Shown one piece after another: positions 7,945 to 15,707 of a DNA stretch of 64,000 nucleotides. Under the pieces are notes generated by a model, which was not told the DNA's origin, searched no databases, and saw nothing but the letters and a program-made list of their open reading frames with translations. The position numbers and the translations under genes are program-made. Position 1 is the first letter of the stretch. Every line of letters starts with the position of its first letter. Source of the stretch: BOG-1112 sp964611335 (lineage in GTDB: Bacteria > Bdellovibrionota_B > Oligoflexia > Oligoflexales > Bog-1112); NCBI GenBank assembly GCA_964611335.1, contig CAZSXR010000002.1, forward strand, positions 372,001 through 436,000, given 5' to 3'.

Positions 7945-9255
7945 ATGTCTTTTTCCAGTAAGAATCTGCTTCTCTTTTCTTTTTTTGTACTTTCTCAATC
8001 GTGTTCATTTTCCAAAAAATCTTCTTACATCCCTTCCAACTATATAAATGCTAGCTCTCATTTTGAATTGCTCACCATAAACGATATCCATCTTGGAAAC
8101 AAAAAAAAAATGGACCTCAACCCCTCTCGCGAGGAGGTTCTCAATGATCTCGATCTTTCAAATTTTCAAATATTTCTAGATCAAATTTCTAAACTTATTC
8201 AGACAAAAAAAACACAAGTAGATACAGCATTGATTTTAGGTGATCTTGTTAATCATGAAGATGGGAAAAATGGCAGTCCTAAACAAATTGCTTCGCAACT
8301 TTCAAAATCTTTTAAAGATTTATACACTACTTTTCATAGAGATTTGAAGATACCTATGGCTTATGTGTTTGGAAATAACGATTCTTTAGCGCGAAATTAC
8401 CAAGCCTTTTATAACGCTTCTATAAAATATCCGCATTCACCATACGACATTGCAAAAAAGGAAGGTTTTCGTTCGGGTTTTCTCACAAGTGAAGGCCTCT
8501 GCCTTCCCACGCCCACACAGTTTCCATGTCTTTTAAAAGGACAAGCTCGTTACGGTTATTATAGTGCTTACATTCAAGATCACTTAAGACTTATAGCACT
8601 CAACACCATCATGTTTGAATCCAGTCATGCAAGCACTTATAGAGGCAAAGGCAAGCACTACGACGGAGAAATGCAATGGTTTTTAACGGCTATGCAAGAA
8701 GCAGCGGAAGCTCGTGATTCTGTGTTGATTGCTATGCATATGCCCCCAGGTGAGGATTTTTTCAAAAATAGACCTATGTGGACCAAAGAGTCCGAGGGGC
8801 TTTTTTTTAAAACTATTGCACACTTTCCTAATGTCCATGTTGTAGCAATTCTCGCTGCACACACTCACTACAACGAATTACGCATAATCACTGATCGTAA
8901 AAAATCTAGAATTATCCCCCTTTTACTTTCCCCTTCTCTTTCAACCGCACATGGAAATGCACCAGGGTTTAACACTTATTCTTTTCAGAGAACCCATCAC
9001 CGTTGGGTTTTAAAGAATTTTCAAAGTTACGGTTTTATACGCAATCATTTTCAGCACATTATGGATTTCCAAAATGCGTATTGTCCGAAGAAGCATTTTC
9101 AAAATGTAGAGAATTGCCTTGCTTTATATAATACTGAGAAAGCAACCACCCCATTATGGCACATAATGAACCGCTATCACCTCGTAGGAAATCCTAAAAA
9201 TAAAAACCAGATGCCTGGAAGATTGAAATCAGGGAAATTGCGTATTGTTTTCTAG
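7945..9255 (+). CDS. Exported calcineurin-like metallophosphoesterase
   Basis: The 436-aa protein has a hydrophobic leader ending at Cys20 (FVLSQSC), possibly a lipoprotein. The metallophosphoesterase motifs are in order: D47-I-H49 in TINDIHLG, GDLVNHEDG (D100), FGNNDS, IAMHMPPG and AAHTHYN. In most family members the last motif is GHTH; here the Gly is Ala. Such proteins hydrolyse phosphomonoesters or phosphodiesters using two metal ions; the closest architecture is the secreted acid-sphingomyelinase-like group. GAGG lies 8 nt before the ATG. The substrate cannot be read from the sequence. Confidence 0.82.
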   Translation: MSFSSKNLLLFSFFVLSQSCSFSKKSSYIPSNYINASSHFELLTINDIHLGNKKKMDLNPSREEVLNDLDLSNFQIFLDQISKLIQTKKTQVDTALILGDLVNHEDGKNGSPKQIASQLSKSFKDLYTTFHRDLKIPMAYVFGNNDSLARNYQAFYNASIKYPHSPYDIAKKEGFRSGFLTSEGLCLPTPTQFPCLLKGQARYGYYSAYIQDHLRLIALNTIMFESSHASTYRGKGKHYDGEMQWFLTAMQEAAEARDSVLIAMHMPPGEDFFKNRPMWTKESEGLFFKTIAHFPNVHVVAILAAHTHYNELRIITDRKKSRIIPLLLSPSLSTAHGNAPGFNTYSFQRTHHRWVLKNFQSYGFIRNHFQHIMDFQNAYCPKKHFQNVENCLALYNTEKATTPLWHIMNRYHLVGNPKNKNQMPGRLKSGKLRIVF

Positions 9256-9321
9256 AGAGTCTTGTGCAATTTTGAAAGAATACAATCGATGCAAAAATTC
9301 TACTCCTATGGATGGTGACGC

Positions 9322-10536
9322 ATGCTTCTTTCTCAATCACTGAGACTTCCCTGTGGAGCTTTACTGAAAAATCGCTTCGCAAAATCTGCTATGAGTGAAG
9401 CTCTGGGAACCCCTGATCATGAACCTAGTTCACGTTTGATTCGCGCATACCAACGATGGGCTGAGGGAGAAACAGGTTTGATCATAACAGGCAACGTTAT
9501 GATTGACAGAACTGCATTAGGCGAACCTAAAAATGTTGTGTTAGAAGACGAACGTCATTTTGACAGTTTCCAAAAATGGTCAAGAACTGCAGAAGATTGT
9601 CACCTGTGGGTACAACTCAATCATCCAGGAAAACAAAGTCCATCTTTTCTGAGCCCTCTTCCTGTGGCACCTTCTGCCGTCCCTCTGGAGGGTACATTGA
9701 AATCTGCATTCAATACCCCCAGAGCTTTGCGTTCCGATGAGATATGGGACATTGTGGAACGCTTTGCAACAGCTTCAAATATTCTAAAAAAAACTGGATT
9801 TACGGGAGTTCAAATCCATGGTGCTCATGGTTATCTTGTAAGTCAGTTTCTTTCACCCAAGCATAATCGGAGAACGGATGAGTGGGGCGGAACTTTTGAA
9901 AAAAGGTCCAAATTTGTTTTGGAAATATACCGAGCCATTAGAAAAAATGTGGGTCCTCAATTTCCAATCGGAATTAAATTGAATTCTTCTGATTTTCAAG
10001 TCGGAGGTTTTTCAGAAGAAGAAAGTTTATCCTTGATTCAACAACTTTCCTCAGAAGGAATGGATCTAGTAGAAATCTCGGGAGGCTCTTACGAGCGGCC
10101 GATGATGATGGGAAATACTAAAAGTACACGCGAAGCTTATTTTATAAATTTTGCAGACTCCATTCGTTCTCAAACAAAAGTACCTTTGATGCTCACTGGT
10201 GGTTTTCGAAGTGCAAAATTTATGGAACAAACACTACATGAACATTCTTGTGACCTTATAGGACTCGCGCGACCTTTGGCGTTAGATCCGGATTTGCCGA
10301 AAAAGATTTTATCTGGAGATTTAGATTACAAATCTGCTGTCCATAGTTTGAGTACAGGATTTAAAAGTCTGGATGCTTTGAGTATGTTGAATATTACTTG
10401 GTATGAACAACAGATTGCGTATTTGGGAAGAGGTATAGAACCGAATCCGAAATTAAATCCTTATCTTTCCATACTCAAAACCTTTTCTGAAATTGGTTTC
10501 TCGACTTTTAGAAAACGAAGAGCAAGCTCACGATAA
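9322..10536 (+). CDS. Old yellow enzyme family NADH:flavin oxidoreductase
   Basis: A 404-aa TIM-barrel FMN enzyme. Recognisable motifs are LKNRFAKSAMSE at the N-terminus, WVQLNHPGKQ, the substrate-binding VQIHGAHGYLVSQFLSPKHN and RRTDEWGG (HxxH replaced by the HGAH type), and the C-terminal phosphate-binding TGGF and DLIGLARPL. The length matches NADH oxidase/enoate reductases that lack the C-terminal FeS and NAD domains of 2,4-dienoyl-CoA reductase. It reduces activated C=C bonds; the physiological substrate is unknown. It converges on the peptide-binding paralog at 10539 with a 2-nt gap. Confidence 0.88.
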   Translation: MLLSQSLRLPCGALLKNRFAKSAMSEALGTPDHEPSSRLIRAYQRWAEGETGLIITGNVMIDRTALGEPKNVVLEDERHFDSFQKWSRTAEDCHLWVQLNHPGKQSPSFLSPLPVAPSAVPLEGTLKSAFNTPRALRSDEIWDIVERFATASNILKKTGFTGVQIHGAHGYLVSQFLSPKHNRRTDEWGGTFEKRSKFVLEIYRAIRKNVGPQFPIGIKLNSSDFQVGGFSEEESLSLIQQLSSEGMDLVEISGGSYERPMMMGNTKSTREAYFINFADSIRSQTKVPLMLTGGFRSAKFMEQTLHEHSCDLIGLARPLALDPDLPKKILSGDLDYKSAVHSLSTGFKSLDALSMLNITWYEQQIAYLGRGIEPNPKLNPYLSILKTFSEIGFSTFRKRRASSR

Positions 10537-10538
10537 AA

Positions 10539-11987
10539 TTACTTCTTCCATTCCAATTCGAAAAATCTCATTCTCATATCAAAAGGATTAATCCTCGACA
10601 AATCAATTCGCTCACTTGCTAATATGACATCGTATTCCGCAACAAAGGGAACTATGTAAGCTTCTTCCAGAGACTTTCTATGCAGTTCTAACAAAAGCTC
10701 TTTACGCCTCTCTTCTCCTGCAGAAGCTATAGTTTGAAATAAACCTTCTACTTCAGGATAAAAAATATGAAGTGGTCCACCTTCCCCATACAAGAAACGC
10801 CATGAGCTCAAAGGGTCTCTTTGATTTGCACTAAAATTATCAAAGATAGCAAAAACTGAGGAAGCTTTCTCTTCCGCAGGACTTTCAAAAATTAATTTCA
10901 AATCCAAGTTCTTTTTCTGAGCAGTTCTCTCAAAGATTTCAGGAAACACGGTCACCATGTACTCATTCAATTGAAGGATCAGTCTTTCTTTATGCAAAAC
11001 CTCATAAGTTATAGAGTCAAAAATTGGTTCAACTTGCAAACGACCTTCACATCCAGGTGCGACAACTTGGTGGTTTTCAATCAGAACATCTTTGAACTTA
11101 AAATTTGCAAAAGATTCTCTTATATAACGAGCAAAAGCTTTACGTTTTTGTGAATCTCGACTGTTGCGGTTTTCAGGATTAAAATAGAAAAAATAGACTA
11201 TAGTAGGTTGCCCAATTTTTTTAACTTTATATTGATTGCTAATCCTCTCAACCAAATCATCGATTGCATAAATGGGACGTTTACGGAAATCAATCTCCGA
11301 GTCATTTCGATTTGGTTTTTTTATATGAACCTTTCGAATATCAACTTCCTCCACAAAGTAGGGATTAGCCTCTAGAAAAACTTCCTTATCATTGTAAGAT
11401 TTTACAAAGTAAGGGCCTGAGCTAACAGACCAATCATCTTTTTTGTTTTTAGGATGAAGGAGCAAAGCATCTGCTAGAGAAAGCTCATGGAGAAGTCCTT
11501 CTTGAACAGGACTTTTAGATTCAAAAATAATTGAATTATCTTTCTCATTGTAACTTATGAAATCCATCTTTTTAATAAGAGAGATATGACGGGATGGGAG
11601 TTGGCGAAGATCTTTAAAATGATTGACAATCTCTTCCAATTTTATGTCGGAACCATTACTCCATTTCAGATTTTTACGAATGTAAAGCACCCATTTATAA
11701 TCCGATATTTTTTCCCATCTCTCCGCAAGACGCGATCTAGCATTTCCAGCATTTTTCCAGTCCTCATAAACAAGACCTGCTGATAAATTTTCCAAAAGAT
11801 AATATTCAGGTGTAAATTTAAGATTAGTAGGATCCAGGAGCACTTTGGATCCATAAAAATAACGCAACCCTGTACTTACTTTCAACTCAGAAGGATTTTT
11901 TAAGAGTTGTTCATTTGTTTTTTCTCCGAAAAAAGGAAGAGAAAAAACAAATGTAATAATGAAAAACAAAAAGACTATTCTTATCAA
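10539..11987 (-). CDS. Family-5 peptide-binding protein paralog 3, with signal peptide
   Basis: The 482-aa protein carries a clear N-terminal hydrophobic signal (IVFLFFIITFVFSLPFF), unlike paralogs 1 and 2, and then aligns with them from EYYLLENLSAGLVYEDW onward, including LKWSNGSDI, SGPYFVKSYN, FRKRPIYA, DPLSSWRFLYGEGGPLH and the AYIVPFVAEYD C-terminus. The start is TTG at 11987, overlapping the DUF374 stop as TTGA, with GGGG 5-6 nt upstream. Together with DUF374 it forms a translationally coupled pair. A periplasmic peptide- or solute-binding role is likely by family, but no transporter genes are nearby. Confidence 0.82.
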   Translation of the reverse strand: MIRIVFLFFIITFVFSLPFFGEKTNEQLLKNPSELKVSTGLRYFYGSKVLLDPTNLKFTPEYYLLENLSAGLVYEDWKNAGNARSRLAERWEKISDYKWVLYIRKNLKWSNGSDIKLEEIVNHFKDLRQLPSRHISLIKKMDFISYNEKDNSIIFESKSPVQEGLLHELSLADALLLHPKNKKDDWSVSSGPYFVKSYNDKEVFLEANPYFVEEVDIRKVHIKKPNRNDSEIDFRKRPIYAIDDLVERISNQYKVKKIGQPTIVYFFYFNPENRNSRDSQKRKAFARYIRESFANFKFKDVLIENHQVVAPGCEGRLQVEPIFDSITYEVLHKERLILQLNEYMVTVFPEIFERTAQKKNLDLKLIFESPAEEKASSVFAIFDNFSANQRDPLSSWRFLYGEGGPLHIFYPEVEGLFQTIASAGEERRKELLLELHRKSLEEAYIVPFVAEYDVILASERIDLSRINPFDMRMRFFELEWKK

Positions 11988-12667
11988 CTTTTCCCCATAA
12001 TTTTTATTTTTCTCTGCTCAAAATAAGATTGAGCAAGTGTCTCCTGCTCATTGAGAATTTCTCCTAATTTTTCCTGTAAAGTGGGAATTTCTCCCTTCTG
12101 AAGATGAGGAGATACAATAAGAGGTTTTCCAAATTGAATAACGATGCTTGCAAAAGGTTTTGGAATTTTAAACTGATCCCACGTTTTTAAAGTCCAATAT
12201 CGTGAAGCAACAGCTCCTAAGGGAAGAATGGCACACTCGGACTTACGCGCGAGATCAAAAACCCCAGCTTTGACATATCTTCGAGGTCCTACAGATCCGT
12301 CGACTGTGAGCGCAACAGGAGTCCCCTTTTTTAACTCCGCAAGCATGCCTATAAGTGCGCGTAGTCCTCCTTTATCCTTCCCATCTCTGTTCTGACTTCC
12401 TCGGACAACTGAGTAACCCCATTTGTGACATTGGTACGTAATTATGGCACCATCGCGACTATCACTTACGACGACAGAATGTTTTTTTCCTTCAAAATAA
12501 AAAAGAGGAGAGAGCAATTGTTCATGCCAAAAAACAAGAAGATAGGATTTTAAAGGATGATGATTTTGAGCTTCAATGTAGTTTTCAAGTCCTTGAACTT
12601 TGAAACGATAAGACCAAGAAAGAAGACGAAGTACGATAAATAATATCCATTTTAACAAGATTTCCAT
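11984..12667 (-). CDS. DUF374 / lysophospholipid acyltransferase-like membrane protein
   Basis: The 227-aa protein has a hydrophobic N-terminus (residues 4-20) and the DUF374 motifs VFWHEQLLSP, VVSDSRDGAII, VVRGSQNRDG and LTVDGSVGPRRYVKAG. The family is related to LpxL/PlsC acyltransferases and is thought to act on lipid A or phospholipid precursors at the inner membrane; exact activity is not established. It is coupled to the downstream peptide-binding paralog by a 4-nt overlap, so both are probably co-expressed. Upstream lies a 21-bp tandem duplication. Confidence 0.85.
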   Translation of the reverse strand: MEILLKWILFIVLRLLSWSYRFKVQGLENYIEAQNHHPLKSYLLVFWHEQLLSPLFYFEGKKHSVVVSDSRDGAIITYQCHKWGYSVVRGSQNRDGKDKGGLRALIGMLAELKKGTPVALTVDGSVGPRRYVKAGVFDLARKSECAILPLGAVASRYWTLKTWDQFKIPKPFASIVIQFGKPLIVSPHLQKGEIPTLQEKLGEILNEQETLAQSYFEQRKIKIMGKS

Positions 12668-12672
12668 GAATT

Positions 12673-12714
12673 TTTAATTCCTCTTTCTCATAATTTAATT
12701 CCTCTTTCTCATAA
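12673..12714. repeat. Tandem duplication of 21 bp in the DUF374 upstream region
   Basis: TTTAATTCCTCTTTCTCATAA occurs twice head to tail (12673-12693 and 12694-12714), just upstream of the minus-strand DUF374 start at 12667. Read on the minus strand each unit contains GAGAAAGAGG, so the repeat duplicates a purine-rich ribosome-site-like segment. Confidence 0.85.
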
Positions 12715-12774
12715 ATTAAAATCTTTCAATCGCACACAGCATTCTAACCATTCTCTTAAGCATAAAAGTTTAGA

Positions 12775-12799
12775 CCGTCATCATTAACATTTTTGACGG
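12775..12799 (+). promoter_or_regulatory. Small hairpin overlapping the ribosome site of the His/Gln-rich protein gene
   Basis: CCGTCA (12775-12780) pairs with TGACGG (12794-12799). The right arm covers part of the GGAG ribosome site (12798-12801) of the gene starting at 12808, so folding could reduce translation. It might equally be a protein-binding palindrome. Confidence 0.3.
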
Positions 12800-12807
12800 A
12801 GTTTTTT

Positions 12808-13431
12808 ATGAAAAAGTTTCTCTCAGCTTTAGGTCTCGTCACAAGTCTTGGTTTTGCTGGTTCAAGTCATGCAAGTACTGCACTCACCTGCGGATTCACC
12901 TTCGACGTTCATGGTGGCGGAGTTCAAGTGGGCGTCGGCTATTACAAACTCACAGGAACAGGAACCTTCGATTGCTTCGATGTTCATGGCAACAAAAGTT
13001 CACGAGCAGCTATTGTAACTATGGGTGGTCATCCACTAGCAGCTCGCGTTGCAGCAGGCTACTTCCACATGAAAGGTGCATCCCCAAGTTTTGGCTTTAA
13101 CGGTAGCATCGATGACCTCTACGGACACTATTTAGTGACAGAAGCTCATGGAGCAGTTGTCCTCGGAGGCGGTGCAACACTGGCTCTCCAAAATCCAGCA
13201 AACGGTCTTCGCGTAAGTCTCGGACTTACAGGTTCTCTGGGAATCGGTGTTGACGTAGGACTGAGTGTTGTAACATTTGATCATCCAACTGCACCAGATC
13301 ATTGCCATCACCACCACCCACACCAACAGCAAGACCAAAGTCAGCAACAACAAGGTGGACAACAACAGGGTGGACAACATCAAGGCCATCATCATCACGC
13401 TGTTGATGCAGACCTCGAAGTCGAACTCTAA
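12808..13431 (+). CDS. Exported glycine-rich protein with His/Gln-rich tail
   Basis: Starting at ATG 12808 (GGAG 6 nt upstream) gives 207 aa. It has a signal peptide (MKKFLSALGLVTSLGFAG, cleavage after SSHA), then about 135 residues rich in Gly, Val and alternating hydrophobic residues, suggesting a beta-rich exported or outer-membrane-associated fold. The C-terminal about 45 residues are low complexity: HCHHHHPHQQQDQ, QQQQGGQQQGGQHQ and HHHH, ending in an acidic tail. His clusters of this sort bind Ni, Zn or Cu in known metal-storage proteins; this is only inference here. A strong terminator follows. No close family recognised. Confidence 0.75.
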   Translation: MKKFLSALGLVTSLGFAGSSHASTALTCGFTFDVHGGGVQVGVGYYKLTGTGTFDCFDVHGNKSSRAAIVTMGGHPLAARVAAGYFHMKGASPSFGFNGSIDDLYGHYLVTEAHGAVVLGGGATLALQNPANGLRVSLGLTGSLGIGVDVGLSVVTFDHPTAPDHCHHHHPHQQQDQSQQQQGGQQQGGQHQGHHHHAVDADLEVEL

Positions 13432-13445
13432 TCATCTTCCTCCCG

Positions 13446-13488
13446 CACAAGTCCGTTCTCATTCCGAGATACAGACTTGTGTTTTTTT
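13446..13488 (+). terminator. Rho-independent terminator after the His/Gln-rich protein gene
   Basis: CACAAGTC (13446-13453) pairs with GACTTGTG (13474-13481), followed by seven T (13482-13488). It lies 15 nt after the stop codon of the His/Gln-rich protein. Confidence 0.75.
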
Positions 13489-13496
13489 AAGCTCCC

Positions 13497-13524
13497 TTCA
13501 ATTATCGCGCCCATGTGTTATAAT
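13497..13524 (+). promoter_or_regulatory. Extended -10 promoter for the FliG-M-like gene
   Basis: TG-T-TATAAT (13516-13524) is a consensus extended -10 box; TTCAAT at 13497-13502 is a weak -35 with a 16-nt spacer. It lies directly after the preceding terminator and about 32 nt before the start at 13556. Confidence 0.55.
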
Positions 13525-13555
13525 AGATACAAGAAGACCCATGGGAGTTTGCATT

Positions 13556-13924
13556 ATGCATAACGACGGAATGGAGCTTAAAGACGGAACTCACATAGCA
13601 CGAAAGCTTTTGCAGGAATCGAGCTCACTTGACCATGATATGTCGGACCTTATAGGGCCTTCACGCCTCGATATACTTGATAAGTTCACTCCTCAGGACC
13701 TTGCAATTTTACTTGCAGATGAAAACGTACAAACTCAAGCCATTATACTTGCTCATATCGATGCTCGGAGATCCTTTGAAACCCTCGAAATCATCCCCGT
13801 GAAATTGCGTTCCCCTATCTTAGCTCGCATTGCAAAGTTAGAACCCTTAGCTCCGAGCTTCCTCCAAGATTTAAACCGCAGACTTGAAGAACGGTTGGAT
13901 TTTCTGACATCTACACAGAGTTGA
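13556..13924 (+). CDS. Stand-alone FliG middle-domain-like protein
   Basis: ATG 13556 has GGAG 8 nt upstream; an in-frame ATG at 13541 is an alternative. The 122-aa product matches the FliG middle domain over about residues 35-118: FTPQDLAILLADENVQTQA, then ILAHIDARRSFETLEIIP, RSPILARIAKLEPLAPSFL and the closing helix LNRRLEERLDF. The EHPQ motif of flagellar FliG, which contacts FliM/CheY, is replaced by ENVQ. The FliG N-terminal (FliF-binding) and C-terminal (torque) domains are missing, and no flagellar gene is nearby. It has its own promoter. It could modulate the motor switch or be a repurposed ARM-like scaffold; function inferred only. Confidence 0.7.
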   Translation: MHNDGMELKDGTHIARKLLQESSSLDHDMSDLIGPSRLDILDKFTPQDLAILLADENVQTQAIILAHIDARRSFETLEIIPVKLRSPILARIAKLEPLAPSFLQDLNRRLEERLDFLTSTQS

Positions 13925-13954
13925 TTCCCATGTGGATAATAATCTACCGGAATT

Positions 13955-14177
13955 ATGGCAAAAATTCAGACGTTTATCTCGACAAACGAAGGCAAAGGTA
14001 TTGATTTTAAAGACTATACTGGTGTAGCACTACAAATCTTGGATGAATGTGTTGAGTGGAGTTTTGTTACAACACGTTTGCACTGACAAAGAGCAAACGG
14101 GAACGATTCCTGCTGCGATGTTTCTCATTTTCTTAGCTTCGCCTAATTCGGCGGATAGAGTTTATGAATTTATCTAA
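13955..14177 (+). pseudogene. Possible frameshifted small gene in the gap before ihfA
   Basis: The 323-nt gap between 13925 and 14247 contains two overlapping short frames. The first, 13955-14086, reads MAKIQTFISTNEGKGIDF and continues for 43 aa. The second, 14043-14177, encodes 44 aa including TGTIPAAMFLIFLASPNSAD and then RVYEFI. Both have protein-like composition and neither is complete, which fits one gene broken by a frameshift around 14043-14086. No family is recognised. They might instead be two genuine small overlapping ORFs. Confidence 0.3.
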
Positions 14178-14247
14178 GCAATTTTACGATTAAATGGTAA
14201 AATGCTTTAAAATTACCTACTTTCAATAGATTTAAGGGTTCACGACC

Positions 14248-14568
14248 ATGACTGAGAAAGTTTTGACTCTCACAAAGGAACGTATTTGTGATCATCTTCA
14301 AAAAAAGCTAGGTTTTTCGCCAAAAGAAGGCAAAGAAATTCTCGAAATGCTTTTAGAAGAAATGAAAGCAGAGCTTGAACAGGGTCACTCTGTGAAGATT
14401 TCTGGGTTCGGCAAATGGACGGTCAAAGCAAAACGCGCTCGTCCAGGTCGCAATCCACACACGGGACAAAAACTCGAAATCAGTTCTCGTCGCGTTGTGA
14501 CTTTCCACCCTTCCGATAAATTACGCGCCGTTGTTAACACGGACTTGAAAAAAACAAAGGTCGGTTAA
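14248..14568 (+). CDS. ihfA: Integration host factor alpha-like DNA-bending protein
   Basis: The 106-aa protein is a typical HU/IHF fold: N-terminal helices, GFGKW (53-57), the beta-arm signature RPGRNPHTG (65-73) with the DNA-intercalating Pro, and a C-terminal TFHPSDKLR helix. The RPGRNPHTG arm and the length fit IHF alpha better than HU. It binds and bends DNA in recombination, replication and transcription. The usual partner genes (pheT, MerR-like) are absent nearby. Ends 9 nt before the convergent tgt gene. Confidence 0.88.
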   Translation: MTEKVLTLTKERICDHLQKKLGFSPKEGKEILEMLLEEMKAELEQGHSVKISGFGKWTVKAKRARPGRNPHTGQKLEISSRRVVTFHPSDKLRAVVNTDLKKTKVG

Positions 14569-14577
14569 TCAGCTTTT

Positions 14578-15696
14578 CTAATTTTTAAGAGAACGCTGTT
14601 CCTCTCCCGCCCACTTCGCTCTCATATCATTCAAAAGCTCAGAAAAAGTTCCCTTTTCGATAGCATCACGAACTTTTTCCATCAAAGTTAGATAATAATT
14701 CAAATTATGCAGTGAAAATAAGCGAAGGCTTGTCAATTCACCCGAAGTGAAAAGATGTCTGAGATAACCTCGAGAGAAAGTTTGACATGTATAGCAGGAG
14801 CAGTTTGGATCTAAGGGAGAATCATCGAGTTTATATTGAAGATTGCGGATACGAACAGGGCCTTCCGTTGTAAACAAATGTCCATTACGTCCATTGCGTG
14901 TGGGCATAATGCAATCAAACATATCCACACCCGATGCAATCGCCTCAACAAGATCCAAAGGAGTACCCACACCCATTAGATATCGCGGTTTTTCTTTAGG
15001 AAGATGTTCGCAGCAAAAGGCTCCGATTTTTCTAAGGTCTTCTTTAGGTTCACCCACGGAAAGACCACCTACTGCATAACCTTCAAATCCAATTTCGATA
15101 AGAGCCTCTATACTTTGTTTACGAAGCTCTGGATAAACTCCACCTTGCACAATTCCAAACTGGCAGAGATCGTCTTTTGATTTCGCATTGCGTGCCCTTT
15201 GAGCCCAACGCATAGAACGTTCCATCGAAAGTTTTGCTTGTTCGAAACTTGCCGGATAAGGCGTGCATTCATCCAAAGTCATGTGAATATCGGAACCGAA
15301 AGTTTCTTGGATCTCAACAGCAAGTTCGGGAGTCAGCATAAATCGACTGCCGTCTACGTGACTTGAAAACAAGGCTCCTTCCTCTGAAAGTTTTGTATTC
15401 TGAGCAAGACTGAAGATTTGAAAGCCTCCACTGTCTGTCAACATGGGACGCTTCCAACCTGTAAATTTATGCAAACCTCCAAAGTGCCGAATTACATCCA
15501 AACCTGGTCTTAGAAAAAGATGATAAGTATTTCCTAAGATGATAGAGGCTTTCAACTCGATTAAATCTTGAGGAACGAGTGTTTTCACAGAACCGAGAGT
15601 TCCAACAGGCATGAAGATCGGTGTTTCTACTACACCATGCTTCAGTTGAAGTCTTCCTCGGCGTGCCTTGCCATCCTGAGCAAGCAATTCGTACAT
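14578..15696 (-). CDS. tgt: Queuine tRNA-ribosyltransferase
   Basis: The 372-aa enzyme exchanges guanine for queuine precursor (preQ1) at the wobble position of GUN-anticodon tRNAs. Visible features are the general-base Asp88 in TDSGGFQ, GIVQGGVY (182-189), GGLSVGE, nucleophile Asp261 in DMFDCIMPTRNGRNG and the zinc site C299/C301/C304/H330 (CSCYTCQ and later SLHN). Length is normal for bacterial TGT. It lies 11 nt downstream of the arginase gene on the same strand, so the two may be co-transcribed. Confidence 0.97.
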   Translation of the reverse strand: MYELLAQDGKARRGRLQLKHGVVETPIFMPVGTLGSVKTLVPQDLIELKASIILGNTYHLFLRPGLDVIRHFGGLHKFTGWKRPMLTDSGGFQIFSLAQNTKLSEEGALFSSHVDGSRFMLTPELAVEIQETFGSDIHMTLDECTPYPASFEQAKLSMERSMRWAQRARNAKSKDDLCQFGIVQGGVYPELRKQSIEALIEIGFEGYAVGGLSVGEPKEDLRKIGAFCCEHLPKEKPRYLMGVGTPLDLVEAIASGVDMFDCIMPTRNGRNGHLFTTEGPVRIRNLQYKLDDSPLDPNCSCYTCQTFSRGYLRHLFTSGELTSLRLFSLHNLNYYLTLMEKVRDAIEKGTFSELLNDMRAKWAGEEQRSLKN

Positions 15697-15707
15697 GAAT
15701 GATCCTT

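Noticed and set aside
13132..13462. Minus-strand frames opposite the His/Gln-rich tail
   Set aside because: They are made of Met/Val/Leu repeats produced by reading the CAC/CAA repeats backwards.
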